Shown piece after piece: positions 39,422 to 50,727 of a DNA stretch of 64,000 nucleotides. The position numbers were made by a program, and so were the translations under genes. The notes under the pieces were generated by a model. The model worked only from the letters and a program-made list of their open reading frames with translations, had not been told where the DNA came from and ran no database searches. This stretch comes from Sphaeramia orbicularis (Eukaryota > Chordata > Actinopteri > Kurtiformes > Apogonidae). Position 1 is the stretch's first letter. The number at the start of each line of letters is the position of its first letter. Location of the stretch: the NCBI RefSeq assembly GCF_902148855.1, contig NC_043973.1:54337932-54401931 (forward strand), given 5' to 3'.

Positions 39422-42099
39422 ATGTCTGAAGGGAGGCAGCGAACCTTGTCCACCTCTGGAGAGTCTCTGTATCAGGTCCTGGGTCTGGAAAAAGGCTGCA
39501 GCCATGAAGACATCAAGAAGTCTTACAGGTAAGCCCCGCCCCCTCACCTGGGCCGAGGTGGAGGAGAGTGGGTGGAGTCTGTGAACTCATGGTTTCTGTC
39601 CAGGGTCAGGTGTGTTTTATGATGGTTTGGAGTTTTTTTCCCCTTGAGACCGTGTTGGAAATGCTTTAATTCATTATCATTGGATCCATTTGTCTCTGAT
39701 CATCCATGAAATCAATCAATTGATCTGACAAGTACATACACTGTAAAAAATCTGGTTGGATTAATTAATACATAACAGTTTCACAACTATTAAAATAAAA
39801 CCATGTTTTAAACATTACTGATTAAATTTAAACCCATTTTAGTTGAAAAAGTTAAACATTATCATACTTGCGATCTGGTAACAACAGAACATGTTTTAAT
39901 TTTAAAGTGCTTTTTCATTTCCATCTGATGTAAGTATATTAAATATCATGATTCTTTATTCACTAAAATCTCCACGTTCAGTCTCTTCATTTATTACCAT
40001 ATATTTGTACAGATGTTATGTTTGTTAAGTGGAAATGACAAATATTATTGTCCTGCATCAAACTAAGAAAACAACCATTGAGACCAAACCATTAAAACTG
40101 AGTTCAAAATGGTCCAACAATTCATTGGAACTGAAATCACTTCAGCCACCAAAACCAAATGGTGTTAAATGACATTAGAACTCCTGTGAATGTTTCACAG
40201 TAAAAGGCAAAACAGTGAAACATCTGTGGATCTTAAAGAAAACACTTGTTCATAAGACTGGACTGTGTTGAACGGACAAGGTCATGTGGTCTGAGTCCAG
40301 ATTTACCCGGTTCCAGAGTGGGGGGTCCGTCAGGGCCAGGAGAAAGGTGGATGAAGTGGTTACCCAGTCATGCCTAGCGCTTACGGTGCAGCACTCTACC
40401 CATGGTTTTAGCTTAGATGAAACACAGTCAGCGTCTTCTGTTCTGACTGTCTTCATCTGTGTCGTCCTGACAGGAAGCTGGCGTTGCGGTTCCATCCAGA
40501 CAAAAACCCAGACAACCCGGAGGCGGCGGAGAAGTTTAAGGAGCTGAACAGCGCCCACGCCGTTCTGTCTGACAACACCAAGAGGAACATCTACGACTCG
40601 TATGGGTCCCTGGGACTGTACGTGGCGCAGCAGTTTGGAGAAGACAACGTCAACACCTACTTCATGTTGTCCACCTGGTGGGCCAAGGTAGGTTTAAAGA
40701 TCACACTCATGTCCACTAGTGGTGTAATGGTACAGAAACATTTCGGTTTGGCGTGTTTTCGGTACGGGGTCTTCAGTTCGATACGTTTTCGATACAGTGA
40801 AGGAGACCAGTGAAAGGGGGTGGGGTATGGGGGGTGCGTCCTGTAACTACTGAAAGTGAAACTTAAGGCTCCCACAGAGTTGGGCGCTCTGTGCATGTAC
40901 TGTACTGTACACGTACCGAGTGGCGTGGACTCGGCGTGCACTGTTGGCGGACGTTTGAGGTTTCATAGTTGAGTGTTCCAATTTCCTACATTTACATCAT
41001 CCTACATTGTGTGACGCGGAGTCCTCACAGTCATAAAAATTGAGCTTTGTGCGGACATGACTGGTGGATGTCTGCTTTGACTCCACTTTGACTACACGCA
41101 GATGTCCGCGGAGTCAAGTACACCCGACTCTGTGGGGGCTTTTAACACGCTTTGGATGCCCAACCCAACTTTTGTGCCTCTGTTGTACTCTCTGTCTTGT
41201 TTACCCCCCTTTATCAGCTTGTGTCTTTTTTGCAGCTTCGCTGAGAATTCAGCAGCGACACAAGGCTCATGTGGAAACTTAAGGCGAGTGTTTGTGTTCT
41301 TCACATAGGCTCCATGTATTTGTTCGGTTCACCTCCGTATTGTATCGAAGGCCCCAAAACGGTCAGTAAAAACAAGTGCACCGTTACACCCCTATTGTTA
41401 ACAGTTTGAGGACTGGTCTGTCCATAGGGGGACTGTCCTGTCTCGGTCTGTCCTCTCCCTGGACTGGCTCTAGTTCCATGTGGACCCGAACTGAACCCTG
41501 TATTCGGATAATCTTTGTCTTGCTTCTGTGCTGATTTGCCCTCTGACCTTCCGGGGTCTGTTTGCCACCTGTGACCTCTGACCTTCCAGGGTCTGTTTGC
41601 CGTCTGTGGGATCCTGACCGGATGTTACTGCTGCTGCTGCCTCTGCTGTTGCTGTAACTGCTGCTGTGGAAAGCTGAAGCCAACACCCACTGCCGATGGA
41701 GCGGAGCAAGAGTACGTCTCCCCTGATGACCTGGAGGAGGAGATCCGCAACGATGGAGACAACAATGGTGAGACGAGTGAGTCTCCTGAGGTTCTGTGGT
41801 GTCGAGTCATCATTGTGAATCAAAAGCTGAAATGTGTTCACTCGAGAGTTTGGGGTTAGGCTTAGGACCAGGGTTACGATTAGGACCAGGGTTAGGATTA
41901 GGACCAGGTTTAGGGTTAGGACCAGGTTTAGGCTTAGGACCAGGTTTAGGGTATGTGAGGCTGTGTGAGTGTTTAAAGGTTAAAACCTGAACATGTTTTC
42001 TCTGCAGACATTCCCATCATGCAACAGCCGACTAACGCCAGCGAGAAAACACAGCTGATCGGCGACGGACATCGCAGATACGGAGACACCTACACATGA
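39422..42099 (+). CDS. dnajc5b: Cysteine-string protein, DNAJC5B type
   Basis: Exons 39422-39528, 40474-40687, 41590-41767 and 42008-42099 give 196 residues (human DNAJC5B has 199). The protein starts [22 protein letters not shown] domain spans about residues 14-80, with the catalytic HPD in [20 protein letters not shown]. It continues [20 protein letters not shown], then the cysteine string [17 protein letters not shown] that is palmitoylated for vesicle attachment, [11 protein letters not shown], and the tail [12 protein letters not shown]. That tail matches DNAJC5B (QPTNANEKTQLI) better than DNAJC5. The family stimulates Hsc70 in folding of exocytosis proteins. The adjacency to trim55 repeats the human 8q13 order, supporting the b paralogue. 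AATAAA follows at 42555. Confidence 0.9.
40717..41394. mobile_element. Non-autonomous hAT-like element in dnajc5b intron
   Basis: TAGTGGTGTAATGGTAC and the right end GCACCGTTACACCCCTA form an imperfect terminal inverted repeat. Inside, TTCGGTACGGGG and GATACGTTTTCGATACAG are typical of this fish hAT group. An 8-base target duplication is not evident. Confidence 0.65.
41541..41602 (+). other. Duplicated splice acceptor of dnajc5b exon 3; upstream copy lacks AG
   Basis: CTGACCTTCCGGGGTCTGTTT (41542) repeats at 41577 as CTGACCTTCCAGGGTCTGTTT, 35 bases on. Only the second has the AG needed for splicing at 41590. Confidence 0.8.
41850..41955. repeat. GGGTTAGGACCAGG minisatellite
   Basis: About seven units of TTAGGACCAGGTTTAGG type lie in the last dnajc5b intron. 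Confidence 0.88.
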
Positions 42100-42554
42100 A
42101 GTCAGCTGACAGGAAACGCATCACTGCTTCAACGCCCATGTGACAGTCTGCCACGGACCACCATCATCATCATCCTCATCTTCATTAGGGATGGATCAAC
42201 GACACTGAAATCACTTGTATTCACCACAAAACCTCATGGTCCTCAGATCAGGTTTTATTTAGTTTTATGAGTTTAGTTTTTATCCTCCTCCTCTGGGTCT
42301 ATAGTTTCATAACACCTGACACCAGTTGGTCTGTGATTGGTTGGACTTGAAGCAGTGATGATGAGGAGGGGGAGCTCAAAGCAGCAGATCACACCGTTGT
42401 TCTCATTATAAATCCAGGTTAGATTTGAGCGTTAGTGTTTTCCTGTTTGTACATAATGTTTGTGTTTGTGTTTATCTGTGTATGAGGGACGTGAGGACGT
42501 GTCTTTAATTGTGTGGGACATAATGAAGGGGACGTGTCTTAATGTGTGGGGCGT

Positions 42555-42560
42555 AATAAA
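42555..42560 (+). terminator. dnajc5b poly(A) signal
   Basis: AATAAA about 455 bases after the stop codon. Confidence 0.65.
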
Positions 42561-42839
42561 CGACTGTAGACGACAGTGTGTCTCCTGTCTGTGTTGGTGA
42601 CTGATGAAGTTGGTACTTGGTTGTGGTTTATGTTTGTTCATGTACAGTCATCTGAAGGTTCTCATTGGTCCAGGTCATCGTTGTTCTTGGTTCTTCTTGG
42701 TTCAACTGGACTAGTTTAGCTCTAGAAAATGTTTAATCTCTGTTTCAAGAAAGTTCTTCAGTTCTGTCTGCTAGTGGGTGAAGGTGGACACCTGTGGGGG
42801 GAGTGGTCTTATAAACCTGTCGGGGGAGTGTTCTTGTAC

Positions 42840-43215
42840 ACATGTAGAGGGAGTGGTCTTGTAAACCTGTGGGTGGAGGGAAGTCCTGGGTTTCTGGGGG
42901 GTTCTGGGGATGGTCTTGGGTTTCAGGGGTGTTCCGGGGGTGGTCCTAGGGGTGTACCTGGGTTTCAGGGGGGTTCGGGGGGTGGTTCTGGGTTTCAGGG
43001 GGTTCCTGGGGGTGGTCCTGGGTCTCTGGGGGGTTCTGGGGGTGGTTCTTGGTTTCTGGGGGTGGTTCTGGGTTTCAGGGGGGTTCTGGGGGTGGTTCTG
43101 GATGGTTCTGGGTTTCGGGGTGGTTCTGGGGGTGGTTCTGGGCTTCAGGGGGGTTCGGGGGGTGGTTCTGGGGATGGTTCTGGGTTTCAGGGGTGTCCTG
43201 GGGGTGGTTCTGGGG
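42840..43215. repeat. G-rich minisatellite upstream of trim55
   Basis: GGGGGTGGTTCTGGGTTTCA-type units repeat for about 370 bases; the G runs could form quadruplexes on the plus strand. The long Gly-rich ORFs here are repeat products. Confidence 0.88.
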
Positions 43216-43582
43216 GACTGTGTGGACTCCAGGCTCTGCTTCCTGTTCCCTCTGTGTGTGATGATGAGTTTGTTTGTAATCTGAATGTGAGGTGCCCTGT
43301 CCCTTTAACAGACCCCTGCCCCCCCCCCCTTCAAAGCCCTGCTTTGTCATGTCTCCTCCTGACCTTTGACATATAAGGACATGTCGGCACGGCAACGGCT
43401 GACGTGTGACAGTCTAAAAACAGATGGAGGTGGTCCCAGTCAGTCTGAGTCTGAACCTGGACACTGTTGGATCTACTGCTACGTGGTCTTCACAAGGACC
43501 CATCTGGACCCATCCTCCCTGTCCGTCCCATCTGGACCCGTCCTCCCAGTCCGCCCCGTCTGGACCCGTCCTCCTGTCAGTC

Positions 43583-44159
43583 ATGGACAGTCTGGAGAAG
43601 CAGCTGATCTGTCCCATCTGTCTGGAGCTGTTCTCCAAACCCGTGGTCATCCTGCCCTGCCAACACAACCTGTGCAGGAAATGTGCCAACGATGTCTTCC
43701 AGGTGAGACGGGGGACAGCTGAGGATTGACCATGTGTCCACCGTCCACACGTGTCGTGGTGGAAAACCCATCCCCACTCAGTAACGATCCAAAGGCTGGA
43801 CGTGTCCGTCTGTGTCTCCTCTGTTTTTCTTGGACATTTGTCCACCTGCTGCTGTTTGTCTTTTCTCATTTCCTGCTTTGGTTCTTAAATGTATCAACAT
43901 GAGCTTCGTTTGTCTAAGGCTCAGCAGGTAGAGTCCAATAACCCAAGGGTTGGCAGTTTGAATCCTACTCTGTCCTAGTCATGTGCTGTTGTGTCCTTGG
44001 GCAAGACACTTAACTCAGCTACGTCCAGTGTCACTCACACTGGTATCTGAATGTTTAGTGGTGGGAGGGGCCGTTTGGCGCGAAATGGCAGCCACATTTC
44101 TGTCAGCCTGAAAAAAAAAAAAACAGACAAAACCAGAAAAACACAATAGAAATCTAACC

Positions 44160-44205
<46 letters not shown>

Positions 44206-47200
44206 TTATTTTTTTATTTACTTTTTATTACATATGATCAAAACAGCTGTTGCTTCTCAGATGTCAGACTGTCCTTGAATGCAACACCAGACAGAAACAC
44301 AAGAACCGTTGGACTGTTTCAAGGAAACACGTGTGTGAACTTGAACATGGTTATTAATCTGAATCCTGTGATCCTGTTTACCATCACAGACAGAAAAACA
44401 AAAACAGACAGAAAAACAAAAACAGAAAGACAGAAAAAACAGACAAAAACAAAAACAGACATGTGGGTCCTCAATAGTCCTCCAAATGGATCCACCTTCA
44501 GGTCTTTTTGTAAATATCACCTCTTTTCTCTGACTTCACTTCGTTTTGTCAATAACTGGCCAACTCTACCTGTCCTTATGCCCCGCCCCGGCCCTCAGGC
44601 ATCCAATCCGTATCTGTCGACAAGGAGCGGCTCCACTGTGACGTCTGGCGGTCGGTTCCGGTGTCCATCCTGTCGCCATGAGGTGGTTCTGGACCGGCAC
44701 GGGGTCTACGGTCTGCAGAGGAACCTGCTGGTGGAGAACATCATCGACATGTACAAACAAGGCTCCGCCAGGTAATGGAGGTCAGAAGTCAGCAGGGGTC
44801 AGAGGTCAGCAGGTAACCGGGGTCAGAGGTCAGCAAGTAACAGGGATCAGAGGTCAGCAGGTAACAGGGATCAGAGGTCAGGTGGGGTCAGCAGAGGTCA
44901 GCAGGGGTCAGAGGTCAACAGGGAACAAGGATCAGAGGTCAGCAGGGGGTCAGAGGTCAGCAGGTAACAGGGATCAGAGGTTGGCTGGGGTCAGCTGAGG
45001 TCAGGAGGTACCAGGGATCAGAGGTCAACTGGGGTCAGCAGGGGTCAGAGGTCACCTGGGTCAGGTCAGGGACAGGGGTCAGAGGTCACCTGGGTCAGGT
45101 CAGGGACAGGGGTCAGAGGTCAGCAGGTAACAGGGATCAGAGGTCAACTGGGGTCAGCAGAGGTCAGCAGGTAACAGGTCTCGCATATCGATCCTCTGAT
45201 CTCCAAGCCTTTACCGACATGAAACAGCATAGTATGTGTTGGAGACATGAAGGAGAAGACGGAAGAAGACACTGTCCACCATGACCTGAATCTCAAGAAC
45301 AGGTTCTTTGGACCTGGTTCAGAGAAGGTCCACAAGAGCAACCGGACCCCAGACCAGCAGCAGCAGCAGGTTGGTGTTGTAGGATCAGGCGCAGGTTGAC
45401 ATGTTGATGGTGTTTGTGGGTCAGCAGTAAACCGGGTCCAGAGCCCAAGGTGGACCAGCCCATGTGTGACCACCACGAGGACGAGAAGATCAACATCTAC
45501 TGCGTTAGCCACAGCGTCCCCACCTGTTCACTATGCAAGGTGTTCGGAGTTCACAAAGACTGCGAGGTGGCGCCGCTCGACAACGTCTTCCAGAAACAGA
45601 AGGTCAGAACCTGGGCTGGAACCAGTTTTCAGACTAAACCTGACCTTGTGGACCTTCATGGAGTTGAAGTGTCCAGGGGGAGGTTCAGGTGTGTGGACCG
45701 CCTCTGTACTACTGCTGACCTGTTTGTGTTCCCAGACCGAGCTGACCGACTGCGTCTCCATGCTGGTGGGGAACAACGATCGGATCCAGGCCATCATCAG
45801 TCAGCTGGACGAAACCTGCCGTGCCGTCGACGTGAGTCCAGCCGCCGGCCGCAGAGGTCAAAGGGTCAAAGGGGTGTGGGCATGACCGCTGTGTTTGTGT
45901 CTCCAGGAGAACGGCCGCCGGCAGAAGTCCAAGGTGTGCGAGGCCTTTGACCACCTGTTTGCGCTGCTGGAGGAGAGGAAAGGCGACATGACGCTGAGGA
46001 TCAACGCCGAGCAGGAGGAGAAGCTGCACTACATCGGCAGCCTGAGGAGGAAGTACAGCGAGCACCTGGAGAATGGCGCCAAGCTGCTGGAGACCGCCAT
46101 CCAGACTATGGACCAGTCCGAGATGGCCCTGTTCCTCCAGGTCTGGGGTCGGGGTCCCGGTCCTGGGTCCTCAGGGTCCTGGGTTCATCTTAGTTTAGTC
46201 TGAGACAGTTTTAGTTTTACTTTGACTTAATAAGTTTTATTTATTTAACACTTTTCACAGAAGGGAGTCACAGAGTAAAACAGTGAAAAATACAATTAAA
46301 ATACAAATACAATTAAAAATAAAATACAAATAAAATACAGTTAAAAATAAAAATAAAATACAATTAAAAATACAAATAGAATACAATTAAAAATACAAAT
46401 GAAATACAGTTAAAAATAAAAAATAAAATACAATTAAAGTGCTATAAATGCATTAAATGCAGTCAGTTTGTAGAAGCCCTGACTAATTCCTTCATCAGTT
46501 TGTGTTTTTCAAGTTCATGTTTTAATTTCTGTTTAAGTGAATTAGTTTCAGGTTTATGATAACTCTGATCCTGACTTTACCTCTGATCTTTCTCCTCAGA
46601 CGGCCAAACCTCTGCTGCAGAAGTGAGTGTTTGACAAAACCCTATCCCTTGTATTGTAGTTTCATGCTAACATGCTAACATGCTGCTGAAATGTACTGTG
46701 ATCAGGATTGTTGAAGGAACCAACACGTCTCATCTGGACAAGATCCAACCCGGATACGAGAACATGGACCACTTCAGCACCAACTTCAACCCTCAGAGGA
46801 GAGCGCTGAACACAGTCGACTTCGTCAAACGTAAGAAACAGGAGGTGTAGCATGGACCCTCTGATCTTTGACCCCTGACCTCTGACCCTCCTGTCCTCTG
46901 ACCTTTGACCCTCTGACCCTCCTGTCCGCTGACCTTTGACCCTCTGACCCTCTGACCCTGACCCTCCTGTCTGCTGACCTTTGACCCTCTGACCCTCTGA
47001 CCCTCCTGTCCTCTGAACTTTGACCCTCTGACCCCTGACCCTCCTGTCTTCTGAACTTTGACCCTCTGACCCCTGACCCTCCTGTCTGCTGACCTTTGGC
47101 CCTCTGACCTCTGACCCTCCTGTCAGCTGACCTTTGACTCTTTGACCCACTGACCCTCCTGTCGGCTGACCTTTGACTCTTTGACCCTCTGACCCTCCTG

Positions 47201-49283
47201 TGTGCTGACCTTTAAAAAAAAATTAAGTATTTTTTTTTATAAATAAATTCCGCTGACCTTTGACCCTCTGACCCTCCTGTCCGCTGACCTTTGACCCTCT
47301 GACCTCCTGTCTGCTGACCTTTGACCCTCTGACCCTGACCCTCCTGTCCTCTGAACTTTGACCCTCTGACCCCTGACCTTCCTGTCTGCTGACCTTTGAC
47401 CCTCTGACCCCTGACCCTCCTGTCTGCTGACCTTTGGCCCTCTGACCTCTGACCCTCCTGTTTGCTGACCTTTGACTCTTTGACCCTCCGACCCTCCTGT
47501 CGGCTGACCTTGACTCTTGACCCACTGACCCTCCTGTCAGCTGACCTTTGACTCTTTGACCCTCCTGTCTTCTGACCTTTAAAAAAAAAATTAAGTATTT
47601 TTTTTTATAAATAAATTCCGCTGACCTTTGACCCTCTGAACCCTGACCCTCCTGTCTGCTGACCTTTGACCCTCTGACCTCTGACCCTCCTGTCTGCTGA
47701 CCTTTGACTCTTTGACCCTCCGACCCTCCTGTCGGCTGACCTTTGACTCTTTGACCCACTGACCCTCCTGTCGGCTGACCTTTGACTCTTTGACCCTCCT
47801 GTCAGCTGACCTTTGACTCTTTGACCCTCCTGTCTTCTGACCTTTAAAAAAAAAATTAAGTATTTTTTTTATAAATAAATTCCGCTGACCTTTGACCCTC
47901 TGACCCCTGACCCTCCTGTCTGCTGACCTTTGACCCTCTGACCTCTGACCCTCCTGTCTGCTGACCTTTGACTCTTTGACCCTCCTGTCGGCTGACCTTT
48001 GACTCTTTGACCATCTGACCCTCCTGTCCGCTGACCTTTAAAAAAAAAAAAAAGTATTTTTGATAAATAAATTTCGCTGACCTTTGACCCTCTGACCCTC
48101 CTGTCCATTGACCTTTGACTCTTTGACCTTCTGACCCTCCTGTCCGCTGACCTTTGACTCTTTGACCCTCTGACCCTCCTGTCCGCTGACCTTTAAAAAA
48201 AAAAAATTAAGTATTTTTTGATAAATAAATTTCGCTGACCTTTGACCCTCTGACCCTCCTGTCTGCTGACCTTTGACTCTTTGACCCTCCTGTCGGCTGA
48301 CCTTTGACTCTTTGACCATCTGACCCTCCTGTCCGCTGACCTTTTAAAAAAAAAAAAAAAGTATTTTTTTTAATAATAAATTCCGCTGACCTTTGACCCT
48401 CTGACCCTCCTGTCCATTGACCTTTGACTCTTTGACCCTCTGACCCTCCTGTCCACTGACCTTTGACTCTTTGACCCTCTGACCCTCCTGTCTGCTGACC
48501 TTTAAAAAAATAAAATAAAATTTTTTTATAAATAAATTCCACTGACCTTTGACCCTCTGACCCCTGACCCTTCTGTCCTCTGACCTTTGACCCTTTGACC
48601 CTCTGACCCTCCAGTCTGCTGACCTTTAACCCTCTGACCTCTGCGTTGGTATCCCAGAGTCAGATCCTCAACATTCACCTTGTCCTGATGTTTCCTTAGT
48701 TGATGAAGACGACGATGATGAAGATGAAGTGGAGGTCAGAGGAATGGCAGCAGGAAGCCGATCTGAGGCCCCACCCCCTCTAGGGACAGCTTTGGCCCCT
48801 CCCCCACCTCTGCTTCCCATGGGTGCTCAGCTTGTGGCTCCGCCCTCTTCATCTCAGAAACCATTAGAGGCTCCACCCACACCAACAAAAAGCCCCACCC
48901 CCACTGCAGCCCCGCCCCTTCTGCCTCAGAGACTATCAGAGCTTCTACCCACACCAACAAAAAGCCCCACCCCCACTGCAGCCCCACCCCCTTTGCCTGT
49001 ACCTGCCGCTGGCCCCACCCCCACGGTATGATTTCACACTTCTATTTAAACATCTGTGTCTTTTTGTTGGTTAACGTCTGAAGATGCTGATGGCACTTCA
49101 TAGAAACGGCAAGTTATGAAGCTCTGTGATTGGGTGTTCAGTAGTGCAGTGCATCCTGGGAGCTGTAGTCCAGCCCTGGTGACTCCTTTGTGTTTACAGG
49201 TTCAGTCCGAGCAGCAGAGCGAGTCTGACAACAGAGATGGACCCAAACACGTGTTCTCCTTCAGCTGGCTCAACCAGAAGTGA
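43583..49283 (+). CDS. trim55: TRIM55/MuRF2 muscle RING-finger E3 ligase
   Basis: Exons 43583-43702, 44599-44771, 45425-45602, 45736-45831, 45907-46140, 46600-46622, 46706-46830, 48700-49025 and 49200-49283 join in phase to 452 residues. The RING finger begins [20 protein letters not shown] and includes the HNLCRKC zinc ligands, followed by [19 protein letters not shown], the MuRF-specific [12 protein letters not shown], a B-box ([14 protein letters not shown]), a coiled coil ([20 protein letters not shown]) and a COS-box-like segment ([12 protein letters not shown]). An acidic stretch DEDDDDEDE, a Pro/Ser/Thr-rich tail and the ending [11 protein letters not shown] follow. The FSFSWLN ending is TRIM55-specific within TRIM54/55/63. 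MuRF proteins associate with titin and microtubules in muscle and transfer ubiquitin. Human TRIM55 is longer (548). An in-frame ATG at 43424 could extend the N-terminus. Confidence 0.92.
43905..44110 (+). mobile_element. tRNA-derived SINE in trim55 intron
   Basis: GGCTCAGCAGGTAGAGT (A-box side), GCAGTTTGAATCC (B-box side) and TCCTTGGGCAAGACACTTAA define a second, different fish SINE, ending in an A run at 44110. Confidence 0.7.
44161..44204. repeat. (ATT)n microsatellite
   Basis: About 14 ATT units. Confidence 0.96.
44785..45180. repeat. GGTCAGAGGTCAGCAGG minisatellite in trim55 intron
   Basis: About 400 bases of GGTCAGAGGTCAGCAGGTAA-type units with GGGATCA variants. Confidence 0.92.
46240..46450. 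repeat. AAATACAATTA-rich repeat and L2-like fragment
   Basis: TTTATTTATTTAACACTTTTC followed by TACAATTAAAAATACAAATA units. Confidence 0.7.
46860..48645. repeat. DR1-like minisatellite filling trim55 intron 7
   Basis: Units of GACCTTTGACCCTCTGACCC followed by TCCTGTCYGCT repeat for 1.8 kb. I count about 32 TGACCTTTGAC cores. Seven AT-rich modules (a long A run, then TTATAAATAAATTCCGC or close) at about 47213, 47579, 47844, 48038, 48192, 48342 and 48501 divide the array into higher-order blocks. The reverse complement GGGTCAAAGGTCA is a DR1 nuclear-receptor motif, and most modules carry AATAAA. Confidence 0.95.
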
Positions 49284-49728
49284 CCCGGACAGGACCGGGG
49301 GCCAGTCCGGGTCCCGGTTGGGGTCCCAGGATTGGTCCAGGGCCAGGACCAGGACCTGGACCAATCCAGGACTAGGTCTGGTATTTTCCTCAGACTGTAG
49401 GACGTTCCTCTTCTTCTTGTTTTCCTCTCCCAAACATGGACGTTGGTCTTCTGCTGATGTTTGAAGTCTCTGTTTGTGTCGACATGTTGGTGGGAGATCA
49501 TGTTTGATGAAATGAGTCCCATGGAAGGTTCATGTCCATCAGTCTGAACACCCAGGCAGATGAACAACAGTTGAACAGCTTTTACATTTTCATAGTAATG
49601 TCAAATAGAAAAACGCTCCCGTCCCAGAATTCTCTAGTCCGACTGATGAAGATCACATATGTGGGACGGCTCCGCCCACTCATACCACCACAAAAGGACA
49701 TTTTTATAGAAATATGGATGTAAAATCC

Positions 49729-49734
49729 AATAAA
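49729..49734 (+). terminator. trim55 poly(A) signal
   Basis: AATAAA about 445 bases after the stop codon. Confidence 0.6.
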
Positions 49735-50096
49735 ATCCAGTCCAATCAGGAGTCGAACTCATGTTCTTTCCACCTGGTTTTTGTTGTTTGTCTTTTGTGT
49801 TTCATTGTTTTTATCCAGGTGTGGCTCAAGAACAGAAGGAAGATGGAGGAATAACAGCAGGAGAACGAGAGCAACAGAACAACAGCAGGAGAACAACAGC
49901 AGCAGAAGAACAGCGGGGGGGGGGGGGGGGGGGGGTTGGAGAGGCCTGAAAACCACCTCAGACCACCAGAAGAGAAACTGAGGCTGAGGATCAAACATGG
50001 GCAGAAAAACTGAACACCTACTTCTGTAGGTCTGAGGAGACACATGCCCCTCCCCCAGCTGTGTCAGCAATGCAGCAGCCCCCCTCCTCTCAAAAG

Positions 50097-50440
50097 ATAA
50101 GATCAGATCAGGTCAGATCTTCCTTTCTTAGTCCCAAGGGGACATTCCATATTTCCAGCAGTAATCGTGAAGCACAAACGAAAGACACAAGAGTAAAACA
50201 GAGCAAACTGAAAACTACAGACAAATGCAAACAGCTGTAAATCCTGTTTCCATGTGTGCACATGCTGAACCTGCCACAGGTTGGACATAGGACACACACA
50301 TACATCCACCTATACATACAGAATTCTATATATACACGTGTTCACATTAGACAGATGAGGACGCTTTATCGGACAGATGGTTTGGATCCGTTTCTGTTGT
50401 GGATCCTGACAGCTGCACAAGGACACACCTGTCCTACCTG
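50097..50440 (-). mobile_element. Reversed LINE 3' end
   Basis: This stretch is the reverse complement of about 52415-52835: the same CTTAGTCCCAAGGGGACATT, CATGTGTGCACATGCTGAAC and GGATCCTGACAGCTGCACAA segments occur there in opposite orientation. It starts in a GATCA-type tail. It is a 5'-truncated LINE copy next to, and facing away from, a second copy of the same family. Confidence 0.8.
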
Positions 50441-50727
50441 TGAGTGTGTGTTGGAGGGGGCAGAGTCTGAGAGGGTGGAGTCTCTGTCACTGTCCTTCAC
50501 CTCCTTATCTCCAGGACTCTGCCCAAGTCCTCCCCCCCCAGTATTGAGCTCTCCTCCACCCCCCAGTACTCCTCCCAACCCCCCATCGATACTCCATGGC
50601 ACACAGCCCCCCTCCCCTGTCCTTCACTGGACACCTATTCAACCTGAGCCTGGAACTGGGGATGGTCCCACACCTCTGGAAGACGCCCTGTATGGTGCCC
50701 ATACCACAGACCCCCTACCCCATAGAC

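Noticed and set aside
42729-43376. 215-codon Gly-rich ORF
   Set aside because: It follows a G-rich minisatellite; no domain and no gene context.
46662-48542. Several minus-strand ORFs rich in [10 protein letters not shown]
   Set aside because: Reverse reading of the DR1 minisatellite in the trim55 intron.
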